Shown here piece after piece: positions 19,265 through 28,876 of a stretch of DNA of 64,000 nt. The DNA lies in NCBI RefSeq assembly GCF_014698965.1, contig NZ_JACXAE010000057.1:62001-126000 (forward strand), in the 5' to 3' direction. The translations under genes and the position numbers were made by a program. Within the stretch, counting starts at the first letter, position 1. Each line of letters opens with the position of its first letter. Source of the stretch: Iningainema tapete BLCC-T55. GTDB lineage: Bacteria > Cyanobacteriota > Cyanobacteriia > Cyanobacteriales > Nostocaceae. The notes beneath the pieces are model-generated. The model made no database searches, was not told where the DNA came from, and saw only the letters and a program-made list of their open reading frames with translations.

Positions 19265-20341
19265 ATGAACTCCTCTGCTCTCCAATCGAAAGAATTTGAA
19301 GAATACTTTTCGCATACTCTTTCCGATTATGTTACTGCGATCGCTTGGTCGCCAGATGGTACTACGGTTGCCGCTACGAATGCCGCCGGAGATGTGGTAT
19401 TATGGCAAAATGGTAGTATAACTACTTTACAGACTGGTAATGGTGAATCTGTAGATTGCGTTGCTTTTTCTGGTGATGGTCAATATTTGGCTGTTGGGGG
19501 ACAAGACGGACGAGTAAAAGTTTGGCAGAATTATGAATTAATTGCTACTTTGGAAAATTCTCCTGCTTGGGTTGATCGTTTGGCTTGGAATCCGACTAGT
19601 AATCAACTAGCTTTTAGTACTGGGCGTCAAGTACAGGTGTGGGATGCCGATACTCGTGAGATTCTTGCTGGGTTGAATTTTGAATCGTCTTCTGTTTTGG
19701 GTATTGACTGGCGTTGCGATGGTCAATATCTTGCTATCGGGGGTTATCAAGGTGTCAAGGTGTGGAATTGTCAAAACTGGAATGATGAACCATACATTCT
19801 AGATATACCTTCGGTGAGTTTGGCGATCGCTTGGTCAACTGATGGCAAGTTCCTCGCTTCTGGTAATATGGATCGCACGATTACTGTTGTGGAATCTCAA
19901 CCATTGATTAGGGGTGAAATATCTGAACCTTGGGTAATGCGAGGTTTTCCTGGTAAAATTCGTCAAATCGCATGGTCAGATCTTACCACGAAACAAGGTG
20001 CGCCCTTATTGGCTTGTTCTAGTGTAGAAGGTATTGTGGCATGGGAAAAACAAGCTGATGACTCCTTGGGCTGGGAAGCAAGAGTTCTTACCAATCATGT
20101 TGATGTAATTAGTGCGATCGCTTTTGCACCCAAGAGTTTATTATTAGCTTCCACAGGTGCTGATGGTTGGGTTTGTCTGTGGAAGAAAGCTAAGCAAGTA
20201 GCGCAAATTCTCACTGGTGCAAGTGATGGATTTTCTTGCCTGGGATGGCATCCCCAAGGTACACTACTTGCCGGTGGTGGTGAAAATGGCGAATTAATAA
20301 TTTGGTCTAAAATAACACGTGGACAAGGTTTTGGAGGATGA
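19265..20341 (+). CDS. WD40-repeat protein
   Basis: 358 residues made of about seven WD40 blades (e.g. VTAIAWSPDGTTVAATNAAG, VDCVAFSGDGQYLAVGGQDG, ISAIAFAPKSLLLASTGADG). A single beta-propeller with no enzymatic domain and no signal peptide is expected. It lies 101 bases after the metallochaperone on the same strand, and the pairing suggests a shared Zur-controlled mRNA (inference). The propeller is probably a scaffold for a metal-related protein complex. Confidence 0.85.
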   Translation: MNSSALQSKEFEEYFSHTLSDYVTAIAWSPDGTTVAATNAAGDVVLWQNGSITTLQTGNGESVDCVAFSGDGQYLAVGGQDGRVKVWQNYELIATLENSPAWVDRLAWNPTSNQLAFSTGRQVQVWDADTREILAGLNFESSSVLGIDWRCDGQYLAIGGYQGVKVWNCQNWNDEPYILDIPSVSLAIAWSTDGKFLASGNMDRTITVVESQPLIRGEISEPWVMRGFPGKIRQIAWSDLTTKQGAPLLACSSVEGIVAWEKQADDSLGWEARVLTNHVDVISAIAFAPKSLLLASTGADGWVCLWKKAKQVAQILTGASDGFSCLGWHPQGTLLAGGGENGELIIWSKITRGQGFGG

Positions 20342-20348
20342 ACAATTG

Positions 20349-21251
20349 TCAAGGCAACAAAAACCCGCGCATAGCATCCACCACGGCTTCGGGAAATTCT
20401 TCATGCATCCCTAAAGAACCAGGTAGAATTACTGTCTGTACTCCTGGTAATGTAGCCATTGCATCCATAGAAGCACGGGATTTAGCTGGGCTGGATTCTC
20501 CAATTACTACCATTAAAGGGATTGATAACCCTTGCACAAGAGCAAGAAAATCTGCTTGGTTGTTTACAGCATCAAGGTTCCCAGTTACGAAAGCGGCAGG
20601 CGCAAACCTTGCCCCTGGCTGTTGAGTGTTTTGCCATTTATGCTGAATAAAATCTGGGGTGAGTTTAGCTGGATCGACGTAGACGTGGCGACGGTACATC
20701 AAACTCAGGAAGGATGGTACTGTGTTAAGTTTATATAAAGCTTGACCGATGAGCGGCGATCGCACTAACCCTCTTACCACCCCAGCTATTTGCTGATTTG
20801 CTCCCATGGTTGGTAGAGGACCACGCCAAGTAGGAGCTACCAATACAATACGTGAAAATACGGTTGATTTTTGTGCAATTTGTAAAACGTAAGCTGCACT
20901 ATGACCTGCTGCAACAACGGCGACTGGGGTATTAAATACAGATGTCACAAACTCTGTGAGAAATTTGTGATATAGTTCCTTGCCATAGTTAACCGGAAGA
21001 CGAGAAGATTGCCCAAATCCAGGCCAATCTACAGCTACTACTTGAAAGTAGGGAGAGAGCAACTTGCCAATTTCGCCAATTTCCGAGCGCATGGAAACGG
21101 TGCTGAAAGCAGGGAGTAGTAGTAGCGGTGAACCCGTGCCGAGACTTTCATAGACAACACGGATTTGCTGGTTTTCAAAGGTAAAAAAGTATTCTTTAAC
21201 TACTCCACCGATGTCGCCAGGGGCTTTTTTCGCTAATAAATCGGTTGACAT
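20349..21251 (-). CDS. Alpha/beta hydrolase
   Basis: 300 residues. LLLLPAFSTVSMRSEIGEIG corresponds to the oxyanion region, FQVVAVDWPGFGQSSR to strand 5, and VAAGHSAAYVLQIA carries the nucleophile Ser in GHSAA. The acid is probably the Asp in FVTGNLDAVN, and a late His stands in SLGMHEEFPEAV. The substrate cannot be told; similar cyanobacterial proteins are generic hydrolases. It is convergent with the WD40 gene (7 bases between stops). Confidence 0.85.
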   Translation of the reverse strand: MSTDLLAKKAPGDIGGVVKEYFFTFENQQIRVVYESLGTGSPLLLLPAFSTVSMRSEIGEIGKLLSPYFQVVAVDWPGFGQSSRLPVNYGKELYHKFLTEFVTSVFNTPVAVVAAGHSAAYVLQIAQKSTVFSRIVLVAPTWRGPLPTMGANQQIAGVVRGLVRSPLIGQALYKLNTVPSFLSLMYRRHVYVDPAKLTPDFIQHKWQNTQQPGARFAPAAFVTGNLDAVNNQADFLALVQGLSIPLMVVIGESSPAKSRASMDAMATLPGVQTVILPGSLGMHEEFPEAVVDAMRGFLLP

Positions 21252-21332
21252 CAGACTTGATCTTCTTTTACACGATCATAGCAAAAAGGAGGATGAGGCT
21301 CCTCCTTGTTACTTGGGACTGAGTTAAGTACA

Positions 21333-21830
21333 CTAAAAATCACTCAATCTTTCCTGCCGCTTAGTGCGGTAATCATCGTAAGCTGTACAAATCCAGGCAC
21401 TAGTTAGCAAAAACACATTTTTGTCCCAGTTACCTTGGTTATTAGGCAACAATCCATCAGGTCCAATTAAGCCAAATGCGATGATGAAGCTAAAAAGCAT
21501 TAACATCATAATTATACCAGCCCATCTTACCCAACGATTAATCACAAATAATGTACCGACAATCATTTCCGCAGCAGGTAGTAAGTAAGCGTAAGGTAAA
21601 GCAAAAAAAGCAGGTAAAGGTCCTATTCCTTCAAATCCCCAACCCCAAAGCCTGAGTTTGCTGTTAATAATAGTTTCAAAAAATCCACCAGGCGCGTGGA
21701 AATGTATGTAGTTGGCAATGCCAGAGAGAATGAAGAATAACCCTAAAAGAATGCGAGTTGTGGCGATCGCTGTTTTGAGCATACTACGTTCGTTTCTTAA
21801 CCCGGCTGATTCATAAGTTGTTATCAGCAT
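21333..21830 (-). CDS. DoxX-like membrane protein
   Basis: 165 residues with four predicted membrane helices (e.g. RILLGLFFILSGIANYIHF, YAYLLPAAEMIVGTLFVI, AGIIMMLMLFSFIIAFGLI). This is the DoxX/DoxD plan. The start at 21830 has a GGAG site upstream; a shorter start (MLKTAIATT) is possible. It follows the NDH-2 gene by 15 bases on the same strand, so they probably form a small respiratory operon, in line with quinone-linked roles suggested for DoxX proteins. Confidence 0.82.
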   Translation of the reverse strand: MLITTYESAGLRNERSMLKTAIATTRILLGLFFILSGIANYIHFHAPGGFFETIINSKLRLWGWGFEGIGPLPAFFALPYAYLLPAAEMIVGTLFVINRWVRWAGIIMMLMLFSFIIAFGLIGPDGLLPNNQGNWDKNVFLLTSAWICTAYDDYRTKRQERLSDF

Positions 21831-21845
21831 GTTTTTAACTCCAAA

Positions 21846-23324
21846 TTAACTCCCGACTTTTGACTTTTGACTTTTGACTTTTGACTTCCCCAAAGGAGCT
21901 GACTCCCCTTGTTGTATTTGATTTAGTAAAGCGGGTAAACCTGTTGGTTGCAAAGCTTGTTCAAATTGAGTTTGTTGAACAGTTCGCCAAAAGAGTAAGC
22001 CACTGCTAATCATTACTAACGCAGCAGCAGCGTTACCAGCCCACTGTAGAACCGGGGTTTGCGGCTGGGATTTTAATATAGGCTGACTATAGCGGCGAAA
22101 TAGTTCATCAGTCAGCCAACCAACAGTAGCTTTGAAATTATGCACTGGTGTAGGTAGTAGTTCCAAGTAAGTTCCTTGACGAATCAAGTGTCCGGAACGT
22201 CCGATAATCATGAAGCGATCAAATAGGTTTGCAACTCCCTCACCTAAGCCTAACTTCATCAAAGTTCCCCGCATACTTACCGTCGCTGGTTTTAACTGGT
22301 TCCCTTTCGCTATTGCCTGGAGGTTATGAGCAATAGCGGCTCCCTGCTGATAAGCAACTTGTGCTGTTGCAGGTAGAGGCTGATCTAACACTGCACAGTC
22401 ACCACCGACAAATACTTCGAGAAAGTCAGGTAATTGCAAGGTGGGTGTTACGCGCAAACGACCTGCAGAATCACGCCCTTGTTCAGGAATAGATAAATTT
22501 TGTAGCAGGGGATGAACTCCATTTCCAGCAGTCCAAATCATTGTTGCTGCTGAACGAGTCTTTAATTGATCGTCTTGCTGGTATTCCAGGCGATCGCAAT
22601 AAATTGTTTTGACAGATGCGCCTAACACTAACTCCACAGGTACTGTGCGTTGCTGTAAAGCTTGGAGTGCAGTTTGCCGTAAACCAGAGTTGACATCGCC
22701 TTGAAGGATTTGCTTACCGCGATTGACAATGACAATCTTAATTTCTTCAGGATTGCCACCAAATTGTAAATACCACTTAGGTAATAAATCTGCTAAAGTC
22801 GCTGCCATTTCAATTCCAGACGGACCAGCACCAATGACAGCTACAGTTAGTAGCGATCGGCGTTGTTCGGGATCGTTAGTCTGACTAGCACGTTGTAAAC
22901 ATTCTCGTAAATGTCTTTTTAAAGCTTGTGCATCGTCACCTGTACGAAAGCCAAAGGTATACTCCTGAACTCCTTTGATCCCGAAGTAACTACTGGTACT
23001 ACCTAACGCCAACACTAAATTACTGTAAGAGTAAGATAGTCCGGAAGCCAGCTTGACCTGCCGTTGTTGCAAATCAATGTGCCGAACACTATCCTGTACA
23101 AAGGTGATCCCGTCACAGTTAAGTAATTCATCGTAGCGTGGTTGAACTTGAATGTCAGTCATTTCGCCACTGAGTAGTTCATATAACAATGGCTTAAAGA
23201 CAAACCGCTCAGCTTGATCAATTAAGATGATTGGTCGAGGATAATGCCCAGAACACAGATGCAAAGCTGTGAATAAACCAGCAAAACCTCCACCCAGAAT
23301 TACGGTTGGTGTTGTGTTGTTCAT
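21846..23324 (-). CDS. Type II NAD(P)H dehydrogenase (NDH-2)
   Basis: 492 residues. The FAD-binding motif is VILGGGFAGLFTALHL at the N-terminus and the second dinucleotide site is VAVIGAGPSGIEMAATL (~165). PQQ-like quinone-oxidoreductase features follow (EVFVGGDCAVLD, AQVAYQQGAAIAHNL). A C-terminal membrane-anchor helix (AAAALVMISSGLLFW) is present. It oxidises NAD(P)H and reduces quinone without pumping protons. The last residues (KSKVKSQKSKVGS) are encoded by a heptamer repeat at 21857-21892. Confidence 0.9.
   Translation of the reverse strand: MNNTTPTVILGGGFAGLFTALHLCSGHYPRPIILIDQAERFVFKPLLYELLSGEMTDIQVQPRYDELLNCDGITFVQDSVRHIDLQQRQVKLASGLSYSYSNLVLALGSTSSYFGIKGVQEYTFGFRTGDDAQALKRHLRECLQRASQTNDPEQRRSLLTVAVIGAGPSGIEMAATLADLLPKWYLQFGGNPEEIKIVIVNRGKQILQGDVNSGLRQTALQALQQRTVPVELVLGASVKTIYCDRLEYQQDDQLKTRSAATMIWTAGNGVHPLLQNLSIPEQGRDSAGRLRVTPTLQLPDFLEVFVGGDCAVLDQPLPATAQVAYQQGAAIAHNLQAIAKGNQLKPATVSMRGTLMKLGLGEGVANLFDRFMIIGRSGHLIRQGTYLELLPTPVHNFKATVGWLTDELFRRYSQPILKSQPQTPVLQWAGNAAAALVMISSGLLFWRTVQQTQFEQALQPTGLPALLNQIQQGESAPLGKSKVKSQKSKVGS
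21857..21892. repeat. Tandem heptamer repeat (TTTTGAC) inside NDH-2 3' end
   Basis: Four to five copies of TTTTGAC extend the NDH-2 reading frame with a Lys/Ser-rich tail. The repeat therefore supplies the present C-terminus. Confidence 0.85.
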
Positions 23325-23542
23325 ATTAGTACGCCTTAAACTGAAGTTTAAGGCTAATAGCTCAAGTCCGTTTTAACGAACCCAAAGAGTTACACGGTTA
23401 GCTAATCGCGTAGTTAAGCTCTTAGTCTTGAATTTTATTTCTTAGACGATAAAATTTATGGTGCAATTGAAGTAGGGAATTAGGAGAGAATTAAAATTTA
23501 TACTCTCCCTCTCTCTCCTACTCCCTTTCTCCCCCACTCTCT

Positions 23543-24061
23543 TTAGCGACTGGCGTTACTAGCAGGGCGCAAAGGAGCATAGCCGAAAGTAGCATTTGCC
23601 ATACGACACCAGATGACGACAGACTTGAAGTTAGCAAGGTTGATGGCAGATGGAATTGGGTAGCGCTGTGTACCGTTAAATTTTTGTAGTTTGCCTAGAT
23701 TTACGTAGCGAGTTAAATTATCATACTTCATTGGTGGTTTGTTTGAAGAGTCAAGCAGAACATGCAAGTCTGGGCCTTGATCGCTGGTTTGAAAAGCAGA
23801 ATCGAGTACTAAAAATTGTTGTCCATTTTCTGTAATAATTTGAGCAGTTCCAGAAGTAGGTTGTTCTGCTTTGACAAAAGTGCCACTTGCGGCTATCTTC
23901 TGTTGTTTCTGAGCGATGAGAGTACCTGATGTAACAGTAGAAACAGAGGAAGACACTCTTGTGACAGGATTTTGTGATGCTCTTACTGTAACAGCTGAAA
24001 CTGACAGAACACAAGCTAAAGAAGAAACGATACTTAGTTGTACAAATTGGTTAAGCTTCAT
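23543..24061 (-). CDS. Secreted DM13-domain protein
   Basis: 172 residues with a signal peptide (FVQLSIVSSLACVLSVSAV). The rest is a DM13 domain: ASGTFVKAEQPTSGTAQII, GPDLHVLLDSSNKP, VNLGKLQKFNGTQRYPIP, FKSVVIWCRMANATFGYA. DM13 domains are proposed to bind electron carriers or act in redox through the conserved Cys (here in VVIWCR). The protein should be periplasmic or extracellular. No neighbour suggests a specific role. Confidence 0.85.
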   Translation of the reverse strand: MKLNQFVQLSIVSSLACVLSVSAVTVRASQNPVTRVSSSVSTVTSGTLIAQKQQKIAASGTFVKAEQPTSGTAQIITENGQQFLVLDSAFQTSDQGPDLHVLLDSSNKPPMKYDNLTRYVNLGKLQKFNGTQRYPIPSAINLANFKSVVIWCRMANATFGYAPLRPASNASR

Positions 24062-24239
24062 AATTTCCTCACCTAAATAAGATTTATGGAAGTTTTTTGC
24101 TTTGCGCTTGTTTTGAGCACAAAATCATTTTCACCGTGTAAATCTGGTTTAGGATTAGTTTGAGATGAGAGTTCTCACTGAAATTGCTGAGAAATTTCTC
24201 AGCAAGTCAGTAAAGTGCTGCCTCTTTGACAATTAGCCA

Positions 24240-24680
24240 TTAGCCGTTAGCCATTAACTCACTTTCCAACGCCTTTTTTTGCATCGTTTTGAATATATTG
24301 TAGAATCCATTAGCACGGGAGGGTGTCAGGCTAACATTTAAACCAGTTTCTTGAATAAAATCTGGAGTAAGTTGAATAATTTCCTTTGGGGTGAGTCCAT
24401 TTAAGCCTTCAACCAACAACCCGACTAATCCTTTAGTTAATTGAGAATCAGAATCACCTTGGAATAATACTTTGCTGTCATCCAAAGTTGCTGTGATATA
24501 AACCTGAGAAACGCAACCAGAAACTTTATTTTCTGGTATTTTATCAGATTCGGGAAACTCTGGGAGTCGTTGACCATACCAAATTAGTTGTTCATAGCGT
24601 CGCTTTGGGTCAGAAGCACGTTGGAAACGTTGGACAATCTTAGCAAGTGATGGTGGCAAGGAATCTATGTTAGAGGACAT
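24240..24680 (-). CDS. sufE: SufE-family sulfur acceptor
   Basis: 146 residues from ATG 24680 (MSSNIDSLPPS); the longer frame upstream is probably not translated. The SufE hallmark Cys is in ENKVSGCVSQVYI, preceded by RYEQLIWYGQRLPEFP. The protein takes persulfide sulfur from a SufS-type cysteine desulfurase for Fe-S cluster assembly. It lies 100 bases downstream of the Tab2 gene on the same strand. Confidence 0.9.
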   Translation of the reverse strand: MSSNIDSLPPSLAKIVQRFQRASDPKRRYEQLIWYGQRLPEFPESDKIPENKVSGCVSQVYITATLDDSKVLFQGDSDSQLTKGLVGLLVEGLNGLTPKEIIQLTPDFIQETGLNVSLTPSRANGFYNIFKTMQKKALESELMANG

Positions 24681-24780
24681 AACACAGGCAAAAAAATCAT
24701 CGACATTACCTTGAGTATAGATGTTTTCAGGATGTGAGGTTGTGGGGGAAATACGATTCTCCACTCCTCCCCCCACACCC

Positions 24781-25566
24781 CTAATTTAACAACCAAAAAC
24801 CACTGTAAGTCATGCCTGAATCGTCTGGCTGTACTAACAAAAAGTGCAATCCGCGACTTTGCTGTTTGCGCTGCTCATACATTTGAGCGGCGGCTTTGAC
24901 TTGTTGATCGGTAAATGTGGCAATAATCCATCTATCTACCAAACCAGCTTCTAAAACTAACCCATCAGGTGTACCACCAATGTAATTTAGTGCAAAAGGA
25001 CGTTCGGCTTGCAACCACCGTGCCAAGCGCATCGATTGCCTTCCTCCATAGATTACTACACCGGGGATCGGTAAAGTTGATGCTAAGCCGAGATTTATGG
25101 GGAGGAGAAATTCTGGCATTTCTATAATGGGGATCGGGCGATCGCTAAACACTTCCGTAATATCACTTGCGCTAAGTGTAGCAAAACGCCATTGTTCCCC
25201 CCAGAGAGCTTCTGGCATTGGTGTAGGGGGTGGTTGATCGAGAGTGATGGGATATTGTTTTTCCTGTAACCACTGTTTTAATGCCCATGTATGGCGAGTT
25301 GGTTCTACAGTAATACCCAAACTGCGCCCTGCTGCTGCAATTAAACTTAACGACTGAGGACGAAACACCTGTATAACATCTGGTAGAAGATTTCCTGCTG
25401 CAAGCTGAATTTGAGCAGCAACCCAAGTCGAATTAGCTTGTGATTGGGGAATTGTTGCCGAATACTCAAAGTTGCGCGTTGAATCGCACATCAGTAATTC
25501 CCACAATACCTGTGCTGTATCCAAGCCTTGACGACGGTAAAAATCAGCCTGCCAAATTAAACTCAT
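24781..25566 (-). CDS. Tab2/Atab2-family RNA-binding protein
   Basis: 261 residues from MSLIWQADFYRR. Conserved Tab2 segments: WELLMCDSTRNFEYSA, LPDVIQVFRPQSLSL, and the C-terminal LVQPDDSGMTYSGFWLL ending in a WLL-type motif. In algae and plants the family binds psaB mRNA and supports photosystem I translation. A photosynthetic role in this host is inferred from the family; it also supports the cyanobacterial assignment of the window. Confidence 0.88.
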   Translation of the reverse strand: MSLIWQADFYRRQGLDTAQVLWELLMCDSTRNFEYSATIPQSQANSTWVAAQIQLAAGNLLPDVIQVFRPQSLSLIAAAGRSLGITVEPTRHTWALKQWLQEKQYPITLDQPPPTPMPEALWGEQWRFATLSASDITEVFSDRPIPIIEMPEFLLPINLGLASTLPIPGVVIYGGRQSMRLARWLQAERPFALNYIGGTPDGLVLEAGLVDRWIIATFTDQQVKAAAQMYEQRKQQSRGLHFLLVQPDDSGMTYSGFWLLN

Positions 25567-25655
25567 TTTCTGCAAGTGCACATGAACGTGGTTTAAACCA
25601 ATTTCCAGAGTTAAAATACTAGGTTATTGTTTAGCCATTCAGCTACAAGTCCTCT

Positions 25656-27023
25656 TTGTACAACTTAGGGTTTGCGGTGCAAGAAATCAGTAAGGAAATA
25701 TCATCAACATTTTTATCGGTTGGAAACCAGAGCGATTTAGGTTTGGAATCAACCCTCCAGGAGCTATCATTATACAACTTCTCCGTGGAAATTAGTTGCA
25801 CTGGTGTGGAAGTTGCTCAATTTTTGGAAAAAAACCCGTTACTACCTGGAGCTATCTTGGTAGAAGCAGGAAAGTACGTAGGGATGATTTCACGGCGACG
25901 ACTGCTGGAATTTTTAATTCGCCCCTTAGGACAAGAGTTGTTCCATCAACCGCTGCGCATTCTCTACAGCTATGCTCGCACGGGTGTTTTGCTGCTTGCC
26001 GATACTACGCCAATTTTGACAGCAATGCAGTTGGCGTTGAAGCGAATGCCGGAACTTTTAGCCGAACCAGTGGTAGTGCAAACCGATCTTGACACATACA
26101 AGTTACTTGATATGCAGGAATTGAACATTGCTTCTTGGCAAATTCGGGGTATAGAAACTCAAGTGCGGTATGAACGCAGTCAAGCGCAGATGATTCAAAA
26201 TGATAAAATGGCGAGTTTAGGGCGTTTAGTGGATGGGGTAGCACACGAAATTTTAGACCCCGTAAATTTTATTTGGGGTAACTTAACTCACGTTTCTAGC
26301 TACAGCCAAGACTTGATTAAGCTGGTAGCAGCTTACGAAAAACAATTAACTAGTACTTCCTTTGAAATCATCAAAATTAAACAAGAAATTGAATTTGATT
26401 TTTTAGAAGAAGATTTGACAAAAGCACTCGCCAGTATCCGCAACGGGGCAGAAAGATTAAACAAACTCGTTACTGGGTTACAAAACTTTTGTCACATTGA
26501 TGATGTTTATCCTAAGCCAGCCGATTTACATGCTTGTTTGGATAGTATTGTCTTACTAATTAATAGCAGTATTCAAGGAGAAATTGAAATTGTTAAAGAC
26601 TACGGTCGTCTCCCTCTAGTATATTGTTTTATTGGTCAGTTGAACCAGGTATTTATGAACATTATCAGTCAATCTGTAGATACATTACTTGATGAATCAG
26701 TGCGACAGCAATTAAATCCAGAATCTCATACCGCTAAACCACAAATAGTAATTACAACCAAGGTCATTTCTCAGGAAGCAACAATACCAGAAGGACTTTC
26801 ATCTCGTTTGGTTTCTATTCGCATAGCCGACAATGGTCCGGAAATGTCTCAGCAGTTGCAACAGCAAATTTTAGAGTCTTTTTCTGTTGAGAAAAGGGCT
26901 GATAAAGAAACAAGTTTAGCTGTGAGTTATCGAATTGTCACAGCAAGACATGGTGGCAATTTAAATTTCCGTTCTACACCAGGAAAAGGTACTGAATTTG
27001 AGGTTCTGTTACCTTTAGTTTGA
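25656..27023 (+). CDS. Sensor histidine kinase with degenerate ATP site
   Basis: 455 residues; TTG at 25656 or GTG at 25677 may start it. An N-terminal CBS-like region (VAQFLEKNPLLPGAILVEAG... VGMISRRRLLEFLI, to ~170) precedes the phosphorylation region with MASLGRLVDGVAHEILDPVN (His ~194). The N box is weak (LNQVFMNIISQSVDT). The G1 box is IRIADNGPEM, and the G2 position reads KETSLAVSYRIV without the usual GxGLG. A final TPGKGTEFEVLLP is present. Autophosphorylation may be poor. No response regulator is adjacent. Confidence 0.85.
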   Translation: MYNLGFAVQEISKEISSTFLSVGNQSDLGLESTLQELSLYNFSVEISCTGVEVAQFLEKNPLLPGAILVEAGKYVGMISRRRLLEFLIRPLGQELFHQPLRILYSYARTGVLLLADTTPILTAMQLALKRMPELLAEPVVVQTDLDTYKLLDMQELNIASWQIRGIETQVRYERSQAQMIQNDKMASLGRLVDGVAHEILDPVNFIWGNLTHVSSYSQDLIKLVAAYEKQLTSTSFEIIKIKQEIEFDFLEEDLTKALASIRNGAERLNKLVTGLQNFCHIDDVYPKPADLHACLDSIVLLINSSIQGEIEIVKDYGRLPLVYCFIGQLNQVFMNIISQSVDTLLDESVRQQLNPESHTAKPQIVITTKVISQEATIPEGLSSRLVSIRIADNGPEMSQQLQQQILESFSVEKRADKETSLAVSYRIVTARHGGNLNFRSTPGKGTEFEVLLPLV

Positions 27024-27232
27024 TCATGTAGGGTGGGCATTGCCCACCAAAACTGTAAAAAGCGCTGTTTTCAGTTGTTAAATTATTCATTTTTTTCCTT
27101 TAATGTTATCTGTTGGGTATTGCAGATTTTGCTTCTGGCATCGTTTTTACCTCGACTTACCCTGTTGGTATTTTACCGATGAGGGAGTACAAAACTAAGT
27201 TGAGGAATGGGAAAGGTTTACTATCTTCTTGC

Positions 27233-28132
27233 TTACAACTTGTCGGCAGATACGAAAGAAACCAGGTTTTTGAACAAAGACACATCCCTGAAAGGATAAA
27301 TCTTACTCAACAAACCTGATTTCTGTATAAGTCGTTTCAGTTTTTCGTAAATTGGTTTTCTAGACGCTTGCGGAGACGCAATCTGTAAAATTTTCTCCAA
27401 CAGCCAAGGGGCAAAGCGTTGACACAATACTGCTAAATGACTCTGCCATCCAACTAATATTTCCGGCGAATCCCTTTGTAGTCCGGTAACGAGTGCTTGA
27501 GCCACCTTTTCGGGAGTCATGGGCATCACCCACCGGAATAGTTGTAAGTCGCGTATCATGTCTGTGTCTGTAAGAGTTGGCAGTAATGCTATTACCTGGA
27601 TGTTGTATTCAGATAGTTCGCTGCGTAAGGCTTGGGTAAAGCCTAAAATTGCAAACTTGGTGGCAGAATACGTCGCCATCGTCGGTGCAGCTACTTTCCC
27701 CATCAAACTCGACACATTCACAATCGTCCCTTCTCTTCGGCTTGCCATCCGTCGAGCCAACATATGAGTGATAGTGTATGTTCCCAATATATTCAGAGAG
27801 AGTTCTTCTTGAACTTGAGGGAGTTTAGATTGCAAAAAGGAGCTTTGATAGGCTACGCCTGCACAATTAACCAGCAGATGAATCGGACCGTAACTGCGCC
27901 AAACTTGCGCACAGGCAATATTTACCAACATTGGCTGAGTCAAATCTAAAGCCATAATCACAGCTTCGACTCCCATTGCCTCAATCTCTTTTGCTACCTC
28001 GCTGAGTTTTTGGCGATCGCGTGCGATTAATATCAGCCGCTTTGCCCGTTGTTGCGCTAATGAAAGCGCGATCGCACGCCCGATCCCACGGTTCGCGCCA
28101 GTAATTAGGACAACTTTGCCTTGAATATTCAT
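27233..28132 (-). CDS. Short-chain dehydrogenase/reductase
   Basis: 299 residues. The cofactor motif is TGANRGIGRAIALSLA, with NCAGVAYQS (NAG-type) and the catalytic YSATK. The Ser lies in IVNVSSLMGKVAAP. It uses NAD(P) to oxidise or reduce an unknown substrate. About 60 extra residues at the C-terminus follow the Rossmann core; the last part may come from a repeat-rich stretch at 27233-27330. Confidence 0.9.
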   Translation of the reverse strand: MNIQGKVVLITGANRGIGRAIALSLAQQRAKRLILIARDRQKLSEVAKEIEAMGVEAVIMALDLTQPMLVNIACAQVWRSYGPIHLLVNCAGVAYQSSFLQSKLPQVQEELSLNILGTYTITHMLARRMASRREGTIVNVSSLMGKVAAPTMATYSATKFAILGFTQALRSELSEYNIQVIALLPTLTDTDMIRDLQLFRWVMPMTPEKVAQALVTGLQRDSPEILVGWQSHLAVLCQRFAPWLLEKILQIASPQASRKPIYEKLKRLIQKSGLLSKIYPFRDVSLFKNLVSFVSADKL

Positions 28133-28876
28133 ATTTGGTGATAACCTCCTGTATCTACGTCTTACCTGACTGATATGAGCCAGACATAGTTAAAGCTTCT
28201 TCGTTTCCTGGCTCTTAGTAAGACAATTTGATCAATGTTGATGCCTAGATGAGTTAGACTGTCTATATTTTTGACTCATCTGCTGCTATAACCTCATAAT
28301 TGCCGATAACAGGCATAAATTTTTCTCTTTATCACCGATTAACAATTATCACTATGGATAAAGCTCATAGGTTTTACCTCCTCTATATGCACACTAGCCT
28401 GTGTGTTCTTACACACCTTAACAATTAAATCAAGTAGTTGCAATCTTTTTTTATAAGAATTTCTTAATGATTTTTAATATCTAGTAATATATACAATATT
28501 TTTTTAATAATTTTTTCTTAATAAGTAGCAAAAACTTCAATTTTTTGACTCGTAAACTGAGATTTTTGCTAAAATCATCCAGATATTTCCAGCTAGCTGT
28601 GCGAAAAGAAGAACTCAGTTGTCAGAATATAAGAATTCCACTCCTCTACCTCGTTCCTACGCTCTGCGTGGCCAGAGGCTCCACCTCGAAAAGTTTAGTT
28701 TACCAGAGGTAGCAGCCCACAAGTCTGCATTCTCAGGCTCCTGCCTGGGAACGAGAGACGAAAAAAGAGGGATTAATTGCCAACCCCCCTTGCCCCCCTT
28801 AATAAGGGGGGCAAGGGGGGATCAAGCAGATATTGAGAAAATTTAAGTGGGGATCAAGTAAACTCTTGACTCCTGA
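28133..28876. other. Intergenic region with interspersed repeats
   Basis: About 740 bases. The left two thirds are A/T-rich without any clear frame. The right part holds a palindrome (CCCCCCTTGCCCCCCTTAAT with its complement, 28783-28820) of the same type as the one in the M16 gene. A short frame over it (28619-28846) ends in PPLIRGARG and is repeat-derived, not a gene. Confidence 0.6.
28783..28820. repeat. G/C-rich palindromic interspersed repeat
   Basis: CCCCCCTTGCCCCCCTTA faces TAAGGGGGGCAAGGGGGG, nearly a perfect hairpin. Related to the element at 14353-14462. Confidence 0.8.

Noticed and set aside
28619-28846. 75-codon open frame
   Set aside because: Runs through an interspersed palindromic repeat (PPLIRGARG), with no ribosome site or family resemblance.
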